From the NCBI GenBank assembly GCA_022841625.1, contig JALHRD010000014.1, forward strand, positions 62,001 through 126,000: a stretch of DNA of 64,000 bases, in the 5' to 3' direction. This DNA comes from Xanthobacteraceae bacterium (GTDB taxonomy: Bacteria > Pseudomonadota > Alphaproteobacteria > Rhizobiales > Xanthobacteraceae). Below, piece after piece: positions 24,991-38,705 of this stretch. Under the pieces are notes generated by a model. That model saw only the letters and a program-made list of their open reading frames with translations. It did not search any database and was not told the origin of the DNA. Positions within the stretch are counted from its first letter, which is position 1. Each line of letters begins with the position of its first letter. The translations under genes were made by a program, and so were the position numbers.

Positions 24991-25493
24991 GCGCCCCAGC
25001 CGATACGATCAAGCCGCTGACGAAACACTGTGGCACGGCCGTCACCGCTCGGTTGATAGAACACATCAAAGCGGCGGGTGCTGACCGCGAACGCAGCCGC
25101 GTCGGCGTCTTTCGCCACCTCAAAGGAATCAAAACCGGCGCGTAGCAAGAACAGGAACTGGTCGCGCAGCACTTGGCCGGTCGCGCGCAATTCACCCCGG
25201 AAGCCATGGCGCTCGCGCAGAAGCCGCGCCTGGCTGTAACCCCGGCCATCGCGAAAACTCGGGAACATCAGGGCGACCAATGCGACCCGGTCCAGATAGG
25301 GTGCAAGAGCCCCGACCGAGCGGTCGTTTGGCCAGACGACGCCGATCGGCGCACTCCGCTGCAACAGCACCTCGGCCTCGGCAAGGAAACGTGCGCCACC
25401 GACAATGACCGCAATGCCATCCGGCGCCGACGCCCCATCGGCCACGCGCACAAAGCGGTCTTCGACAATTTGGCCTGATTTAACGAGCGGCAT
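24978..25493 (-). CDS. DUF934 protein of the sulfite-reduction operon
   Basis: 171 residues from ATG 25493, which overlaps the end of cysI by 14 bases, so translation is probably coupled. Conserved blocks: MPLVKSGQIVEDRFVRV, GVVWPNDRSVGALAPYLDRV, FPSFRDGRGYSQARLLRERHGFRGELRATGQVLRD-type segment and a C-terminal FEVAKDADAAAFA. COG3749/DUF934 genes accompany cysI and cysH in Proteobacteria and are thought to help sulfite reduction, perhaps in electron delivery or assembly, since alphaproteobacteria often lack CysJ. No cysH follows here. Role is inferred from context. Confidence 0.88.
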   Translation of the reverse strand: MPLVKSGQIVEDRFVRVADGASAPDGIAVIVGGARFLAEAEVLLQRSAPIGVVWPNDRSVGALAPYLDRVALVALMFPSFRDGRGYSQARLLRERHGFRGELRATGQVLRDQFLFLLRAGFDSFEVAKDADAAAFAVSTRRFDVFYQPSGDGRATVFRQRLDRIGWGAQAR

Positions 25494-27138
25494 AGACACG
25501 TTCCTTGAATGGCTCAACGCCAAGACGTTTGACGGTATCGACGAACAATTCCTCCGGACGTTGACGCAGCGCGACATAAGCTTCGACGACATCCTCGATA
25601 ACATCGGCGATTTCGCCGTAGCGCACCGCCGGCCCCAGTAGCGTGCCAAGCTTGGCATCCTCATCGGCGCGACCACCGAGGGTGATTTGATAGAATTCCT
25701 CGCCGTTCTTTTCGACGCCAAGAATGCCGATATGGCCGATGTGGTGATGGCCGCAAGCGTTGATACAGCCGGAAATATTGATGTGCAGCCGACCGATGGA
25801 GCGCGCCAATGCTGGGTCGCGGAAACGCCGCGTCAGTTCCTGCGCTACCGGAATTGATCGCGCATTCGCGAGACTGCAATAGTCGAGACCCGGGCAAGCG
25901 ATGATATCGGACACAAGCCCGACATTTGGCGTGGCCAGCTCGTGCATCTGAAGTTGCTGCCACAATTCAACCAAATCCCGCTGGGCGACATGCGGGAGCA
26001 CCAGGTTCTGCTCATGGCCGACCCGGATTTCTCCGAAGCTGAAACGATCCGCCAGGTCGGCAATCGCGTCCATCTGCGCGGCGGTGGCATCGCCAGGCGG
26101 GCCGCCGATCGGCTTAAGCGACAGCGTGACGATGGCGTAGCCCGGCTGCCTGTGATTGCTGACCGCGCTGTCAAACCACGCGGCAAAGGCACGATCCTCG
26201 CTGCGGGCGCGCGCCAACGCCGACGGGTTGTCAGAGAGGCGTTCATAATTGGGATAGCTGAAGCGCGCGGCGACGGCTGCGATCACAGCCGGATCGAGCG
26301 CCAGCGCGCCATTTTTGATTGCGCGCCATTCGTTCTCGACCTCCGCGGCGAATTTCTCCGCGCCAAGTTCATGCACCAGGATTTTGATGCGCGCCTTGTA
26401 AATGTTGTCGCGCCGGCCGTGTTGATTGTAGACGCGCAGGATCGCCTCGATATAGCTCAAGAAATCACGCTTATGTAGGAATGGCTTGATGGTCTTGCCG
26501 ATGAACGGCGTGCGGCCAAGCCCGCCGCCGACGATGACCTCAAATCCGACCTCGCCCGCGCCGTCGCGGACCATCCGCAGACCGATATCGTGCACTTTGA
26601 CTGCGGCCCGATCATGCGCGGCGGCGCTGATCGCGACTTTGAACTTGCGCGGCAGAAACGAGAACTCCGGGTGTAGGGTTGAATGCTGACGCAAGATCTC
26701 CGCCCAGATGCGGGGATCCTCGAACTCGTCGGCCGCAACGCCAGCCCACTGATCGGTGGTAATGTTTCGCACACAATTGCCGCTGGTCTGCATGGCGTGC
26801 AGCCCGACGCTGGCGAGATCGGCGAGCGTATCAGGCATCTCTTCGAGCTTGATCCAATTAAACTGAATGTTCTGCCGCGTGGTGAAGTGGCCATAGCCGC
26901 GGTCATAACGCTGCGCGACCCGCGCAAGTCCGCGCATTTGATCGGACGACAGCGTGCCGTAGGGAATCGCCGCCCGAAGCATATAAGCATGCAGCTGCAG
27001 ATAGACCCCGTTCATGAGACGCAGGATCTTGAACTCATCCTCGGTCAGTTCGCCCGCAAGCCGACGGCGAACCTGATCGCGGAATTCCGAGACGCGCTGC
27101 TCTACCAAGGCTTGGTCGAATTCATCGTAGCGGTACAT
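25480..27138 (-). CDS. cysI: nitrite/sulfite reductase hemoprotein (assimilatory sulfite reductase type)
   Basis: 552 residues with the two repeats of the siroheme reductase family. The coupled [4Fe-4S]-siroheme site is formed by C-x5-C (CPGLDYCSLA) and C-x3-C (GCINACGHHH). TGNCVRNITTDQ-like and GHFTTRQNIQFNW segments bind the siroheme and the anion. It reduces sulfite to sulfide with six electrons for cysteine synthesis; a nitrite-reducing role is possible because the family covers both. cysG, DUF2849 and DUF934 genes on either side point to sulfite. No flavoprotein CysJ is in the window, so the donor is probably ferredoxin. Confidence 0.93.
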   Translation of the reverse strand: MYRYDEFDQALVEQRVSEFRDQVRRRLAGELTEDEFKILRLMNGVYLQLHAYMLRAAIPYGTLSSDQMRGLARVAQRYDRGYGHFTTRQNIQFNWIKLEEMPDTLADLASVGLHAMQTSGNCVRNITTDQWAGVAADEFEDPRIWAEILRQHSTLHPEFSFLPRKFKVAISAAAHDRAAVKVHDIGLRMVRDGAGEVGFEVIVGGGLGRTPFIGKTIKPFLHKRDFLSYIEAILRVYNQHGRRDNIYKARIKILVHELGAEKFAAEVENEWRAIKNGALALDPAVIAAVAARFSYPNYERLSDNPSALARARSEDRAFAAWFDSAVSNHRQPGYAIVTLSLKPIGGPPGDATAAQMDAIADLADRFSFGEIRVGHEQNLVLPHVAQRDLVELWQQLQMHELATPNVGLVSDIIACPGLDYCSLANARSIPVAQELTRRFRDPALARSIGRLHINISGCINACGHHHIGHIGILGVEKNGEEFYQITLGGRADEDAKLGTLLGPAVRYGEIADVIEDVVEAYVALRQRPEELFVDTVKRLGVEPFKERVYAAR

Positions 27139-27147
27139 CGCCGGGTC

Positions 27148-27462
27148 TCACACTACGCCCGGCAGCGCGAATGTCGGTCCGTCGAGCCGGATACGTTCGC
27201 GCAGATTGCCCGGTAGCACGCGATCGCCCGGCGCCAGTTCGACCGGCGCAATATAGGGACCGACGGCGCGGACGCCGTCCGCCTCTGCGCGCGCAAGCAA
27301 TGCGGCCGCCGCCGGCGCTGCAACCACCGCTGCGGCGGCAAGGTCGGTCGTCCAATGGTCGTCGGCGGTGCGATAGACCACGGCGCCATCGCCAAGCCGA
27401 TTGGCTGTGACGACCACCGAGCCATTGATCTTGCGTTTCTTTTGCTCGTGCGGTGAGGTCAT
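27148..27462 (-). CDS. DUF2849 protein
   Basis: 104 residues, overlapping the cysG stop by four bases (ATGA), 9 bp before cysI. Conserved start GSVVVTANRLGDGAVVYRT, ALA-rich middle and a C-terminal LREHIRLDGPTF-like end. This family occurs almost only between cysG and cysI in alphaproteobacteria; no biochemical role is known to me. The fixed position suggests an accessory part in siroheme supply or sulfite reductase activity. Confidence 0.88.
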   Translation of the reverse strand: MTSPHEQKKRKINGSVVVTANRLGDGAVVYRTADDHWTTDLAAAAVVAAPAAAALLARAEADGVRAVGPYIAPVELAPGDRVLPGNLRERIRLDGPTFALPGVV

Positions 27463-28868
27463 GCGGCCACCTGGGCGTTCAAGAATGCAAGGGCTTCACG
27501 CCACGGCGCCGAATGCGCGACCACATTACCAACCACCAGCAATGCGGGCCCAACACCGGCCGCGGCGGCGAGTTTAGGCAGGTCATCGAGCCGCCCGACG
27601 ACGGCGCGCGAATCCGGGCGGGTCCCACGGGCCAGCACCGCCGCCGGCGTCGCCGGATCACGCCCGGCGCCGACCAGACCGGCTCGGACGGCCTCAGCCG
27701 CGGCAAGTCCCATATAGACCACGACCGTTGTGTCTTTGTCGGCGAGACCCGACCAATCCAAGCCTGCCGCCTCATCGGCGCGATGTGCGGTTATGAACGA
27801 CAGGCGGGTCGCGGTGTCGCGCAGCGTCAGCGGCAACTCCACCTCGGCGGCGCAACCAAGGGCCGCGGTGATTCCCGGAACAATGACGACGGAAATATCG
27901 TGCGCGCGCAAATGCGCGACCTCCTCACCGCCACGTCCAAACACAAAAGCGTCGCCGCCCTTGAGCCGAACCACCTTGCCGCCGGTCCGTGCCGCTTCAA
28001 CCAACTGGCGATTGATCGCGTCTTGGCCAATCCCGGGAAGGCCGCGACGCTTGCCGACGAACACGCGCCGCGCGTCGCGCCGAGCACGTTCGAGCACGGC
28101 GTCAGTGACAAGTTCGTCATAAAAAACCACATCGGCATCCTGCAGCACATGCAGCGCACGCAGCGTGAGGAGATCAGGATCGCCAGGGCCCGCGCCGACC
28201 AGAAACACCGTACCGGCATCACATTTTGGACTGCGTCCATCGCAGCTTTCAATACTGCGGACAAGCTCGGCCTCCGCGCGTGCGAAACGGCCCGCCAGCA
28301 CCGCAGCGCCGATCGGCCCATCGATGACTTTCTGCCAGAAAGCCCGCGGTGACGACGCCGCGCTTGCAACGCGGCGGCGATAACGGCCCATCAGCATCGC
28401 GAGATCTCCAATGCGTGCGGGAACGGCCGCCTCGATCCGCTCGCGCAACCGCCGCGCCAGCACCGGCGCATGTCCGCTGGTGCCGATCGCCACCACCACT
28501 TCGCCCCGGTCGACGATCGCCGGAAATACAAATGTGGAAAGATCGACGCGGTCGACCACGTTGACCGGGATGCCGGCAGCGCGCGCACGCAATGACACCG
28601 CCTCATCGCGCCCGTCGCCGGAGGCGCTGATTACTGCGACCACGCCGGCAAGACTTACGGTTGTCGGATCGGCGAAATCGACCTCCAGCCGCCCCTGCCC
28701 GGACGACGCCTGCAAGACCTCATCAGCAACATCGGTATTGCCCGGGTACCAGCGCACGGTGGCGTGCGCGCTTAGCAACAAGCGGAGCTTGCTGATTGCG
28801 TGCGCGCGATGACCGACCAGAACAACCGGGCCGCCGGTCAAATCCAACAAAACCGGGAGAAAACGCAT
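27459..28868 (-). CDS. cysG: siroheme synthase (trifunctional CysG)
   Basis: 469 residues. N-terminal about 1-200: precorrin-2 dehydrogenase/ferrochelatase with an NAD-binding strand (FLPVLLDLTGGPVVLVGHR) and VASAASSPRAFWQKV. C-terminal about 215-465: uroporphyrinogen III C-methyltransferase with VFLVGAGPGDPDLLTLRA, FYDELV and LKGGDAFVFGRGGEE (SAM site). It makes siroheme, the prosthetic group of the CysI product encoded downstream. First gene of a four-gene minus-strand operon; an AT-rich leader with a palindrome lies upstream (28896-28950). Confidence 0.95.
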   Translation of the reverse strand: MRFLPVLLDLTGGPVVLVGHRAHAISKLRLLLSAHATVRWYPGNTDVADEVLQASSGQGRLEVDFADPTTVSLAGVVAVISASGDGRDEAVSLRARAAGIPVNVVDRVDLSTFVFPAIVDRGEVVVAIGTSGHAPVLARRLRERIEAAVPARIGDLAMLMGRYRRRVASAASSPRAFWQKVIDGPIGAAVLAGRFARAEAELVRSIESCDGRSPKCDAGTVFLVGAGPGDPDLLTLRALHVLQDADVVFYDELVTDAVLERARRDARRVFVGKRRGLPGIGQDAINRQLVEAARTGGKVVRLKGGDAFVFGRGGEEVAHLRAHDISVVIVPGITAALGCAAEVELPLTLRDTATRLSFITAHRADEAAGLDWSGLADKDTTVVVYMGLAAAEAVRAGLVGAGRDPATPAAVLARGTRPDSRAVVGRLDDLPKLAAAAGVGPALLVVGNVVAHSAPWREALAFLNAQVAA

Positions 28869-28895
28869 GGTGAAAAATCCAAGGAAGCCACGACT

Positions 28896-28950
28896 GAGAA
28901 ATAATATCTATACAAAGCCAGAATATGCGCAACATAAAGAATAATATTCT
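28896..28950 (-). promoter_or_regulatory. AT-rich promoter region of cysG with AGAATA-A-TATTCT palindrome
   Basis: The 250 bp between cysG (start 28868) and the divergent envC-like gene are far more AT-rich than the window. A perfect inverted repeat AGAATA-A-TATTCT lies at 28938-28950 and a related AGAAATAATATC at 28897-28908; the shared AATAATAT cores are 40 bp apart. They are likely promoter or regulator-binding sites for the siroheme/sulfite operon. The regulator is not identified; an Rrf2-type or LysR-type sulfur regulator would be plausible. Confidence 0.4.
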
Positions 28951-29118
28951 ACCATACTGTTCTTCTTGGCACGCAGTTCTATTTCTCATGAATTTAGCGT
29001 CACGGTCATCTTGCGTGAGCGGCATTGGCGAGCCACCGCAAAAAATCCAGCACACCGACAAGTTTTCCACCTGTCCACCGGCGCATTAGTCTTAATACCG
29101 CGCCAATCGTGACGATTG

Positions 29119-30576
29119 ATGATGCGAGCGGTACGCTCATTGCTCAAAGCGGTCTTGATGGTTCCAAATCCGATGCTCCGACTTCGCTACGCATCCGGCC
29201 CGCTGACCGCCGTTTTGATTGCGGTTCTGCCGCCATGGCTTGCGGTGGCTGCGGCGCAGACGCCGAAGGCGCCGGCTCCGGTGCCATTTATCGATCTGCA
29301 GAACTACAATGTCGTAACGCCGCCGGCGCCAACCCCCGCCCCCGCCGGTAAGAGCGCACCCAAAATCGATACCTTGCAGCTGCGCGACCAGGAACTGCAG
29401 GAACTCCGCAATGAACAGAAAAAGGCCCGCGAAACCGAAGCCAGTCTTCGCCGCGAACTTGACCGGATCGGTGACGACCGCCGCAAGCTCAACCGCCAAC
29501 TCATCGATGTGGCGGCGCGCGTACGCACTGTCGAGCAGCAAATTGGAGACGCCGAACAACGCCTGCCACCACTTGATGAAAAGGAACGGGCATTGCGGTC
29601 ATCGCTTGAGTCCCGTCGCCATGTCATTGGCAATGTGCTCGCCGCACTCCAACGCATTGGCCGAAATCCGCCGCCTGCAATGTTGGTAACGCCGGAGGAT
29701 GCGCTGCAATCGCTGCGCTCAGCGATTTTGTTCGGCGCGGTGCTGCCAGAAATGCGCCGCGATGTCGAAGCGCTTGCGACCAATCTTTCGCTGCTGACTT
29801 CCGTGCGCAAGGAAATCGAAGTCGAGCGTGGAAAGCTTGAAAAAAACCGTGCTGCACTCGCCGAGGACCACATACAACTCACCGCGCTAACGCAGCATCG
29901 CCAGAAGCAGCAGTCCGAGGCGGAGAAAACTCTTACCACCGAGCGCCAGCGTGCGGCACAATTGGCGCGGCAGTCGGAGGATCTGCAGGCACTGATCGCC
30001 AAGCTCGAACAGGATCTCGACCGCGCGACCCGCGCCGCGCGGGCGGCCGCCCGTAGCGCCGCAGAGAAGAAGGCGCTGGATACAAGAACCACCGTGGCGG
30101 CCCTCACGGATCCGGGCCGGCTTGCTCCCGCAGTTCCCTTCACCGGAGCCAAGGGGACCCTGCCGTTACCGGTGAATGGTGTGCGAATCCGAGAGTTTGG
30201 CGGGGCCGACGGGGCTGGAGGTCAACAAAAGGGCATTTCCATTTCCGCCCGACCGGGCGCCCAGATCACGGCTCCATGCGATGGATGGGTTGTTTATGCC
30301 GGCCCATTCCGCGATTACGGCCAACTCTTGATCATCAATGCCGGCGACGGCTATCATGTCCTCTTAGCGGGAATGGATCGAATTTCCGTCGATCTGGGGC
30401 AGTTCGTAGTGACGGGTGAGCCCGTCGCGATGATGGGGGGGCGCATGCAGGCCCCCGCCGCCGTCGCGAGCGGTTCGGGCCAACCTATCTTATATGTGGA
30501 GTTCCGAAAGGACGGCACTCCGGTGGACTCAGGCCCATGGTGGGCGACAGGCAGCAGCGAAAAGGTTCGCGGATAA
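29119..30576 (+). CDS. EnvC/M23-like murein hydrolase activator with degenerate LytM domain
   Basis: About 485 residues; ATG 29119, 29122, 29158 and 29173 are all possible starts. N-terminal signal sequence (LTAVLIAVLPPWLAVAAAQ), long coiled coil from about residue 80 to 320 (QLRDQELQELRNEQKKA and following), then a LytM/M23 domain at about 345-480. In place of the catalytic H-x-G-x-D motif it reads QQKGISISARPGAQI, so the zinc site is lost, as in E. coli EnvC, which activates amidases and does not cut the wall itself. Followed directly by ctpA (stop and start overlap). Likely role is cell separation at the septum. Confidence 0.88.
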   Translation: MMRAVRSLLKAVLMVPNPMLRLRYASGPLTAVLIAVLPPWLAVAAAQTPKAPAPVPFIDLQNYNVVTPPAPTPAPAGKSAPKIDTLQLRDQELQELRNEQKKARETEASLRRELDRIGDDRRKLNRQLIDVAARVRTVEQQIGDAEQRLPPLDEKERALRSSLESRRHVIGNVLAALQRIGRNPPPAMLVTPEDALQSLRSAILFGAVLPEMRRDVEALATNLSLLTSVRKEIEVERGKLEKNRAALAEDHIQLTALTQHRQKQQSEAEKTLTTERQRAAQLARQSEDLQALIAKLEQDLDRATRAARAAARSAAEKKALDTRTTVAALTDPGRLAPAVPFTGAKGTLPLPVNGVRIREFGGADGAGGQQKGISISARPGAQITAPCDGWVVYAGPFRDYGQLLIINAGDGYHVLLAGMDRISVDLGQFVVTGEPVAMMGGRMQAPAAVASGSGQPILYVEFRKDGTPVDSGPWWATGSSEKVRG

Positions 30577-31901
30577 TGCGCAAGACTTCACTCATTCTTC
30601 TCGGTGCGGCAGCCGGCGCGGCCTTGACGCTAGTCGGTATGCAACCACGCATTGTGTTCAACGGGTCGGCCGCACGCGCGGCGGCCGCCGATACCTATCG
30701 GCAGCTCAGCCTGTTCGGCGACGTCTTCGAGCGGGTTCGCTCCGATTATGTGGAGAAGCCGGACGACGCCAAGCTAATCGAATCGGCGATCAACGGAATG
30801 CTGGCCGGCCTCGATCCGCATTCGAGCTACATGGACCCCAAAAGTTTCCGCGACATGCAGGTGCAAACCCGCGGCGAATTCGGCGGACTCGGCATCGAGG
30901 TCACGATGGAGGAAGGGCTGATCAAAGTGGTTGCGCCAATCGACGACACTCCGGCGCAAAAGGCCGGCGTCATGGCCAACGATATCATCACGCATCTCGA
31001 CAACGAACCGGTGCAGGGCCTGACCTTGAACCAAGCGGTCGAGAAGATGCGCGGCCCGGTCAACACGCGCATTCAATTGCGTATTTCGCGCAAGGGTGCC
31101 GAAAAGCCGCTTGAGGTTTCGATCACCCGCGACATCATCCGTGTGCGTTCGGTTCGCGCCGAACTCATCGGCGACGATGTTGGTCTTATCCGAATTTCAC
31201 AATTCAACGAACAAACCACAGAAGGCTTGCGACGGACGATCAACGAATTGATCAATAAGTCCGGTGACAAGTTCAAGGGTATCGTCCTCGACCTGCGCAA
31301 TAATCCGGGCGGATTGCTTGATCAAGCAATCTCCGTGGCGGACGCCTTCATGGAGAAGGGCGAGATCGTCTCGACCCGCGGGCGCAACGCCGACGAGACC
31401 CAGCGCTTCAATGCGCGCGCGGGCGACCTCAGCAAGAACAAGCCAATCATTATTCTGATCAATGGCGGCTCGGCGTCGGCGTCGGAAATCGTTGCCGGCG
31501 CGTTGCAGGATCACAAGCGCGCCACCATCATTGGCACTCGTTCGTTTGGCAAGGGTTCGGTGCAGACCATCATCCCACTGGGGCAGGGCAACGGTGCATT
31601 GCGGCTGACCACGGCGCGCTATTACACGCCGTCCGGGCGCTCGATCCAGGCGCGCGGCATCACGCCCGACATTGAGATTCTTCAGGACGCGCCCGATGAC
31701 ATCAAAGCACGGGACACCGGGCGCGGCGAAGCATCGTTGCGCGGACACCTCAAGGGTGATGGCAAAGAGGAAACCGGTTCGCAGTCTTTCGTGCCGCAGG
31801 AACGGGAGAAAGATAAAGCGCTGCAGCTCGCGCTTGAGTTGATGCGCGGCACCCAGAAGAACTCGGCCTATCCGCCAAACCCTCGTACGACACCGAACTA
31901 A
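30576..31901 (+). CDS. ctpA: S41-family C-terminal processing protease
   Basis: 441 residues from ATG 30576, overlapping the envC stop by one base (TAATG). Signal peptide/anchor MRKTSLILLGAAAGAALTLV, PDZ domain around 80-165 (GGLGIEVTMEEGLIKVVAPI), and the peptidase domain with the Ser-Lys dyad: Ser in NGGSASASEIVAGAL and Lys in GTRSFGKGSVQT. It trims C-termini of periplasmic proteins and can degrade wall hydrolases, fitting the EnvC neighbour. A strong GC hairpin at 31928-31951 ends the unit. Confidence 0.95.
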   Translation: MRKTSLILLGAAAGAALTLVGMQPRIVFNGSAARAAAADTYRQLSLFGDVFERVRSDYVEKPDDAKLIESAINGMLAGLDPHSSYMDPKSFRDMQVQTRGEFGGLGIEVTMEEGLIKVVAPIDDTPAQKAGVMANDIITHLDNEPVQGLTLNQAVEKMRGPVNTRIQLRISRKGAEKPLEVSITRDIIRVRSVRAELIGDDVGLIRISQFNEQTTEGLRRTINELINKSGDKFKGIVLDLRNNPGGLLDQAISVADAFMEKGEIVSTRGRNADETQRFNARAGDLSKNKPIIILINGGSASASEIVAGALQDHKRATIIGTRSFGKGSVQTIIPLGQGNGALRLTTARYYTPSGRSIQARGITPDIEILQDAPDDIKARDTGRGEASLRGHLKGDGKEETGSQSFVPQEREKDKALQLALELMRGTQKNSAYPPNPRTTPN

Positions 31902-31927
31902 ACTACCAGAAACCGCGTGAAGCCTCT

Positions 31928-31951
31928 CGGGGCGGCCGCAAGGCCGCCCCG
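31928..31951 (+). terminator. GC-rich hairpin terminator after ctpA
   Basis: Ten-base perfect stem CGGGGCGGCC / GGCCGCCCCG closed by a GCAA tetraloop, starting 27 bases after the ctpA stop and followed by GCATTCGTTT. A stable stem with a weak T stretch fits an intrinsic terminator, though the T run is short. Confidence 0.7.
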
Positions 31952-32052
31952 CATTCGTTTCGGAGTGCGGCCGGGTAAACGAACGGTTAACAACTTTTAG
32001 TGCAGGTCTTGGGGCAACGATATCGACCCGCTGATTCGCGAGGTTTCTGCCC

Positions 32053-33237
32053 GTGACGACAGATGACCTGAGCAGCCCGCTTGGACAAGGTAAGGCACAC
32101 GCAAGACGCACAGGGCCGGCAATTCCCTGGGCGCCTCTGACCGCTGCATTCCTCGCACTACCTGTCATCCTGTTTGCTGGTTGGGCAATGTTGAACCAGG
32201 ACCCCTTCGGCGGCGAGCCAACAGCGATCGCGCCAGCGAAGGTCTCGGTCGAAACGGCCGCAGTACAGACCGAACCCGCGCCGGGGACTACGCGGCGAGG
32301 CGATGCGCCGGACATGCCATCAGCCGCTCCACCAGCGGACGGAAGTTCCAAAACCGTGACTATCATCGACGGCACCAATGGCAAGCGCCGTGACGTGCTG
32401 GTCCCGGCAACGCCGGAGAGCCCGCCGACAACGACGGATAATCGTTTGATCGAGCCATCGCGCCATGGCCCGCTGCCAAAAGTCGCCAAGGATGGTACGC
32501 GGCCGGTGGAAGCTTATGCGCGACCGGCTCGAGCGCCCGCCGAGGGCAAAGCCGGCGGACCGCGCGTCGCGCTGGTCGTTGGCGGCCTCGGCATTAGCGC
32601 CAACGGCACTGCCGAGGCGTTACGCAAGCTGCCGGGCCAGGTCAGCCTGGCCTTTGCGCCCTATAGCAGCGACCTCAGCCAACAGGTTGCGCGCGCACGC
32701 GCGAATGGCCACGAAGTATTGCTGCAAATTCCGATGGAGCCCGTTGACTACCCCGACAACGACCCCGGACCACATACATTGCTCACATCGCTTGAGGCCG
32801 GGCCGAATCTCGAACGGCTGCACTGGCTGATGAGCCGCATGCAAGGCTATGTCGGGGTCGTCAACTTCATGGGCGGACGCTTCAGCGCGTCGGAGCATGC
32901 CATGGCACCGCTGCTGCGTGAGATCGCGGCGCGTGGACTGCTCTATATGGACGATGGATCCTCGGCGCGCAGCCTGGCAAGCCAGCTCGCCACCGTCGCT
33001 AGCGCCCCCTTCGCCAAAGCCGATCTCATCGTGGATCAGGTTCCGACACCGACTGAAGTCGACCGCATGCTCGGTCGGCTTGAGACCCTTGCACGGGCCC
33101 GCGGCACCGCGGTGGGATTCGCAAGTCCGCTGCCGGTATCGATCGATCGAATCGCGCGCTGGATCAAAGCCGCAGAAAGCCGCGGTATCCAATTGGTCCC
33201 GATCACAGCGGTCGCGGCACGTACCAATTCAAGCTGA
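32053..33237 (+). CDS. divergent polysaccharide deacetylase family protein (YibQ-like)
   Basis: 394 residues from a GTG start. Residues 28-50 form a membrane anchor ([19 protein letters not shown]), followed by a long Pro/Ala-rich linker to about 170, then the DUF610/COG2861 domain: [54 protein letters not shown] and [14 protein letters not shown]. The NodB-like fold is present but the usual metal triad is altered, so activity is uncertain. In bacteria it regularly follows ctpA and precedes rppH, suggesting a cell-wall role. Anchored in the inner membrane facing the periplasm. Confidence 0.9.
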   Translation: MTTDDLSSPLGQGKAHARRTGPAIPWAPLTAAFLALPVILFAGWAMLNQDPFGGEPTAIAPAKVSVETAAVQTEPAPGTTRRGDAPDMPSAAPPADGSSKTVTIIDGTNGKRRDVLVPATPESPPTTTDNRLIEPSRHGPLPKVAKDGTRPVEAYARPARAPAEGKAGGPRVALVVGGLGISANGTAEALRKLPGQVSLAFAPYSSDLSQQVARARANGHEVLLQIPMEPVDYPDNDPGPHTLLTSLEAGPNLERLHWLMSRMQGYVGVVNFMGGRFSASEHAMAPLLREIAARGLLYMDDGSSARSLASQLATVASAPFAKADLIVDQVPTPTEVDRMLGRLETLARARGTAVGFASPLPVSIDRIARWIKAAESRGIQLVPITAVAARTNSS

Positions 33238-33326
33238 ACAGATCATTGACGGCGGCAAACAGCGTCGTCTTTTTCTCTGTTTTTCGCTACAAACTGCTTG
33301 GCTTTCGCCCATCCTGCATCTGGTCC

Positions 33327-33827
33327 ATGAATTACGAATCCCTCCCCTATCGGGTCTGCGTCGGCATTATGGTGATCAGCCGCGAGGGCCGCGTATTCAT
33401 CGGCAAGCGGCGCGGCGGGCGCGAACATGTTGACGCCACGCATTCCTGGCAGATGCCACAAGGCGGCGTCGACAAGGGCGAGGATCCCTATAAGGCAGCG
33501 CTGCGGGAGCTTAAGGAAGAGACTGGCATCCGCTCGGTCGAGAAGCTCGCGGAAGTGCCGGATTGGTTGAGCTATGACATCCCGCGCGAGATCGTCGGGC
33601 AGACCTGGAAGGGAAAGTATCGCGGGCAAACCCAAAAATGGTACGCGCTGCGATTTACCGGCAAAGATTCGGAAATCGACATTGCCAACCCCCCCGGCGG
33701 CCACAAGCCGGAATTCGTGGACTGGCGCTGGGAAGCGATGCACAAACTGCCGGCGCTAATCATTCCGTTCAAACGACCGATCTACGAGCGGGTCGTGCAG
33801 GAATTCGCCCGCTTCGCAGAGCTGTAG
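33327..33827 (+). CDS. rppH: RNA pyrophosphohydrolase (Nudix)
   Basis: 166 residues from ATG 33327, where the conserved N-terminus [16 protein letters not shown] begins; the frame extends upstream by 27 unconserved codons. The Nudix box is complete ([20 protein letters not shown], continuing TGI), with E residues for Mg ions. WQMPQGG and [13 protein letters not shown] are RppH signatures. It removes pyrophosphate from triphosphorylated mRNA 5' ends to start decay; in alphaproteobacteria it also acts on dinucleoside polyphosphates. It converges with atpC with only three bases between the stops. Confidence 0.95.
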   Translation: MNYESLPYRVCVGIMVISREGRVFIGKRRGGREHVDATHSWQMPQGGVDKGEDPYKAALRELKEETGIRSVEKLAEVPDWLSYDIPREIVGQTWKGKYRGQTQKWYALRFTGKDSEIDIANPPGGHKPEFVDWRWEAMHKLPALIIPFKRPIYERVVQEFARFAEL

Positions 33828-33830
33828 CCG

Positions 33831-34229
33831 TCAGCCCTCGAGCATCGCCTGCAATTGCCGCAACTGACTGGCGCGTAGCGCCAGCTTGTCGCGCTGCGGC
33901 CCCTCCGACGCCGCCGCTGCGGCTTCATCGGCTTCCTTCACATATCCCGCAAACGTCTCGCGGTTGACGTCCTCAACCGGCATGGCAAGGTCCGCCAAAA
34001 TCGTCAGCCCGGCATCGCCAACCTCCGCAAAGCCGCCGCTGACGGCAACGCGCAGCGCGCCGCTATCGCGATGCATCACCAGAATGCCGGGTCGGAGCGT
34101 CGTGACGAACGACGCATGGCCGGCAAGAACGCCGAAATCGCCCTCCGCGCCTGGTACATCGACTTGATTGACCGCGCCGGCGAACAGCAGCTTTTCCGGC
34201 GAGACGAGATTGAATTGGAATGTGGCCAT
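33831..34229 (-). CDS. atpC: F1 ATP synthase epsilon subunit
   Basis: 132 residues. N-terminal beta sandwich (FQFNLVSPEKLLFAGAVNQVDVPGAEGDFGVLAGHASF), then a short alpha-helical tail ending in the helix RASQLRQLQAM. Epsilon links gamma to the c-ring and can inhibit ATP hydrolysis. Last gene of atpHAGDC, 21 bp after atpD. Confidence 0.95.
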   Translation of the reverse strand: MATFQFNLVSPEKLLFAGAVNQVDVPGAEGDFGVLAGHASFVTTLRPGILVMHRDSGALRVAVSGGFAEVGDAGLTILADLAMPVEDVNRETFAGYVKEADEAAAAASEGPQRDKLALRASQLRQLQAMLEG

Positions 34230-34250
34230 GGGGATTCAGTCTTCGCTCGC

Positions 34251-36579
<2,329 letters not shown>

Positions 36580-36597
36580 GACCGAACTATGATCCCG

Positions 36598-38705
<2,108 letters not shown>

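Noticed and set aside
31197-32489. 430-codon minus-strand open frame across ctpA and the deacetylase-like gene
   Set aside because: It spans two genes and the terminator hairpin on the other strand and has no domain pattern; a shadow frame.
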